A DNA stretch of 34,092 nucleotides from Prevotella sp. (GTDB taxonomy: Bacteria > Bacteroidota > Bacteroidia > Bacteroidales > Bacteroidaceae). Location: the NCBI GenBank assembly GCA_022771625.1, contig JALFCW010000035.1:1-34092 (forward strand), written 5' to 3'. The position numbers and the translations under genes are program-made. Shown here piece by piece: positions 32,848 to 34,092 of this stretch (the first letter of the stretch is position 1; each line of letters begins with the position of its first letter). The notes beneath the pieces were generated by a model. It was not told the DNA's origin. It ran no database searches and was given only the letters and a program-made list of their open reading frames with translations.

Positions 32848-33903
32848 ATGAAAAAGATTGCAGTATTATTGTCGGGAGGAGTGGATAGTTCCGTGGTCGT
32901 CTATGAGTTGGCGCGTCAGGGACTTCACCCCGATTGTTTCTATATCAAGATTGGTCCCGAGGAGAAGGAGGAGTGGGACTGCTCCTCCGAGGAAGACCTC
33001 GAGATGGCCACTGCCGTAGCCCATCGTTATGGTTGTCGCCTTGAAGTGGTGGATTGTCACCGCGAGTATTGGGACAATGTAACACGCTATACGATGGATA
33101 AGGTGAAGGCCGGTTTCACTCCCAATCCCGATGTGATGTGCAATCGTCTTATTAAGTTTGGTGCATTCCATGAGAAGCGTGGTCACGACTACGATCTTAT
33201 AGCCACAGGACATTATGCCCAGACTGAGATTATCGACGGCAAGAAATGGCTCACCACCAGTCCTGATCCGGTGAAAGACCAAACCGATTTCCTTGCCCAG
33301 ATCTACGACTGGCAGTTGGAGAAAGCCTTCTTTCCTATTGGTCATTATATGAAGGACGAGGTGCGTGCCATTGCCGAGCGCGAACATCTTGTCAATGCCC
33401 GCCGCAAGGACTCACAAGGCATCTGTTTTCTCGGCAAGATCAATTACAACGAATATATCGAGCGTTATCTCGGTGATAATCCTGGAGATGTTATCGAGTT
33501 GGAGACAGGTCGTCGCATAGGTGCCCACAAGGGACTGTGGTTTCACACCATCGGTCAGCGCAAGGGCTTAGGCTTCGGTGGCGGTCCCTGGTTTGTTGTC
33601 AAGAAGGATGTAGAGCGTAACATTCTCTATGTATCCCATGGCTATGACCCTCAGACAGCCTATAAGCAGGATTTTCCCGTCCACGACTTCCATTTCCTCA
33701 CCATTCCCGAGCTTCCCGAGCGTATCACCTTCAAGATACGTCACACCCCCGAATGGCATGAGGCAACGGTGGAGAAGATAGCCGACCGTTCATATATCAT
33801 CCATAGCAAGGAGAAAATACATGGCGTAGCCCCCGGCCAGTTCTGTGTAGTCTATGACGAGGCCCATCACCGCTGCTATGGTTCAGGAGAAATCACGATT
33901 TGA
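32848..33903 (+). CDS. mnmA: tRNA-specific 2-thiouridylase MnmA
   Basis: A 351-residue tRNA-modifying enzyme that puts sulfur on U34 of Lys, Glu and Gln tRNAs. The PP-loop SGGVDSS (9 to 15) binds ATP. C98 in NPDVMCNR and C193 in DSQGICFLG are the catalytic pair, and ATGHYAQ is conserved. The C-terminal beta-barrel domain ends RCYGSGEITI. The gene begins 2 bases after rsgA, so the two are cotranscribed. Length is normal and all key residues are present. Confidence 0.96.
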   Translation: MKKIAVLLSGGVDSSVVVYELARQGLHPDCFYIKIGPEEKEEWDCSSEEDLEMATAVAHRYGCRLEVVDCHREYWDNVTRYTMDKVKAGFTPNPDVMCNRLIKFGAFHEKRGHDYDLIATGHYAQTEIIDGKKWLTTSPDPVKDQTDFLAQIYDWQLEKAFFPIGHYMKDEVRAIAEREHLVNARRKDSQGICFLGKINYNEYIERYLGDNPGDVIELETGRRIGAHKGLWFHTIGQRKGLGFGGGPWFVVKKDVERNILYVSHGYDPQTAYKQDFPVHDFHFLTIPELPERITFKIRHTPEWHEATVEKIADRSYIIHSKEKIHGVAPGQFCVVYDEAHHRCYGSGEITI

Positions 33904-34030
33904 TTATTGATAGCTGATTATTGATTATTAATGAATGATGATAGATCTGTCATTACTATTGGTGCGATAAATTTCGCAAAATCACATCTATTAGTTTAAT
34001 ATTTAATCACTTACAAGCGTTCTGTGATTT

Positions 34031-34059
34031 TTTGATTTGAATTTGATTGAGTAATTTTG
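34031..34059 (+). promoter_or_regulatory. Promoter of the gene entering at the right edge
   Basis: TTTG (34031-34034) and the -7 box TAATTTTG (34052-34059) are 17 bases apart, 20 bases before the ATG at 34079. The shorter spacing lowers confidence. Confidence 0.5.
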
Positions 34060-34078
34060 CAGCCAAAACTGCAGAATT

Positions 34079-34092
34079 ATGAATACAGGCAA
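34079..34092 (+). CDS. Start of a gene truncated by the window edge
   Basis: ATG at 34079 opens MNTG before the sequence ends. It is supported only by the promoter-like sequence immediately upstream. The product cannot be guessed. Confidence 0.35.

Noticed and set aside
33902..33935. TGATTATTGAT short repeats after mnmA as a terminator or regulatory array
   Set aside because: Low-complexity AT-rich repeats without a stem or T-run.

Overview
The window looks like a chromosome segment from a Bacteroidales bacterium, most likely Prevotella or a close relative. Three things point there: many promoters with the Bacteroidetes -7 (TAnnTTTG) and -33 (TTG/TTTG) boxes, Bacteroides-type conjugation genes (TraE, TraF, TraG), and the core genes dnaK, recA, metY, cysK, frr, rsgA and mnmA. 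There are two halves. Positions 1 to about 13,950 are accessory, integrative-element DNA transcribed leftward. Positions about 13,968 to 34,092 are ordinary chromosome. No rRNA, tRNA or CRISPR array was seen.

Accessory half, right to left. A zinc-finger/helix-turn-helix gene (13278-13844) overlaps a complete tyrosine integrase (12034-13281), which ends in a terminator. A helical protein of unknown function, two excisionase-like helix-turn-helix proteins, a RepA-like ATPase and a TOPRIM primase-like protein follow; a 200-bp spacer with iteron-like repeats lies between the last two and may be a replication origin. Next is a tightly overlapping three-gene cassette (winged-helix regulator, AbiEii-like nucleotidyltransferase, calcineurin-like phosphoesterase) with its own promoter and terminator; it is the best candidate here for an undescribed toxin-antitoxin or defence system. 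Then comes a conjugation block: an acidic membrane protein, two TraE paralogues, TraF and TraG. TraG stops 20 codons after its Walker A motif. Left of that point are a second helix-turn-helix gene and the first 230 codons of a second tyrosine recombinase, which runs off the window. The simplest reading is one integrative element nested in the traG of another, the outer one sitting beside the dnaK terminator.

Chromosomal half. dnaK (leftward) diverges from a secreted protein gene followed by recA. Next, leftward, are a carboxynorspermidine dehydrogenase-like polyamine gene and a conserved Bacteroidales protein sharing one promoter. Two large tandem sensor histidine kinases with periplasmic solute-binding-like domains follow; the first has a degenerate ATPase domain and an unusual repeated tail. 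Beside them is a conventional OmpR-type response regulator/kinase pair. metY and cysK form a sulfur-assimilation operon with a palindromic operator candidate. frr, rsgA and mnmA read rightward, and the start of one more gene lies at the right edge. Two copies of a ~115-bp palindromic repeat sit behind recA and cysK as terminators.
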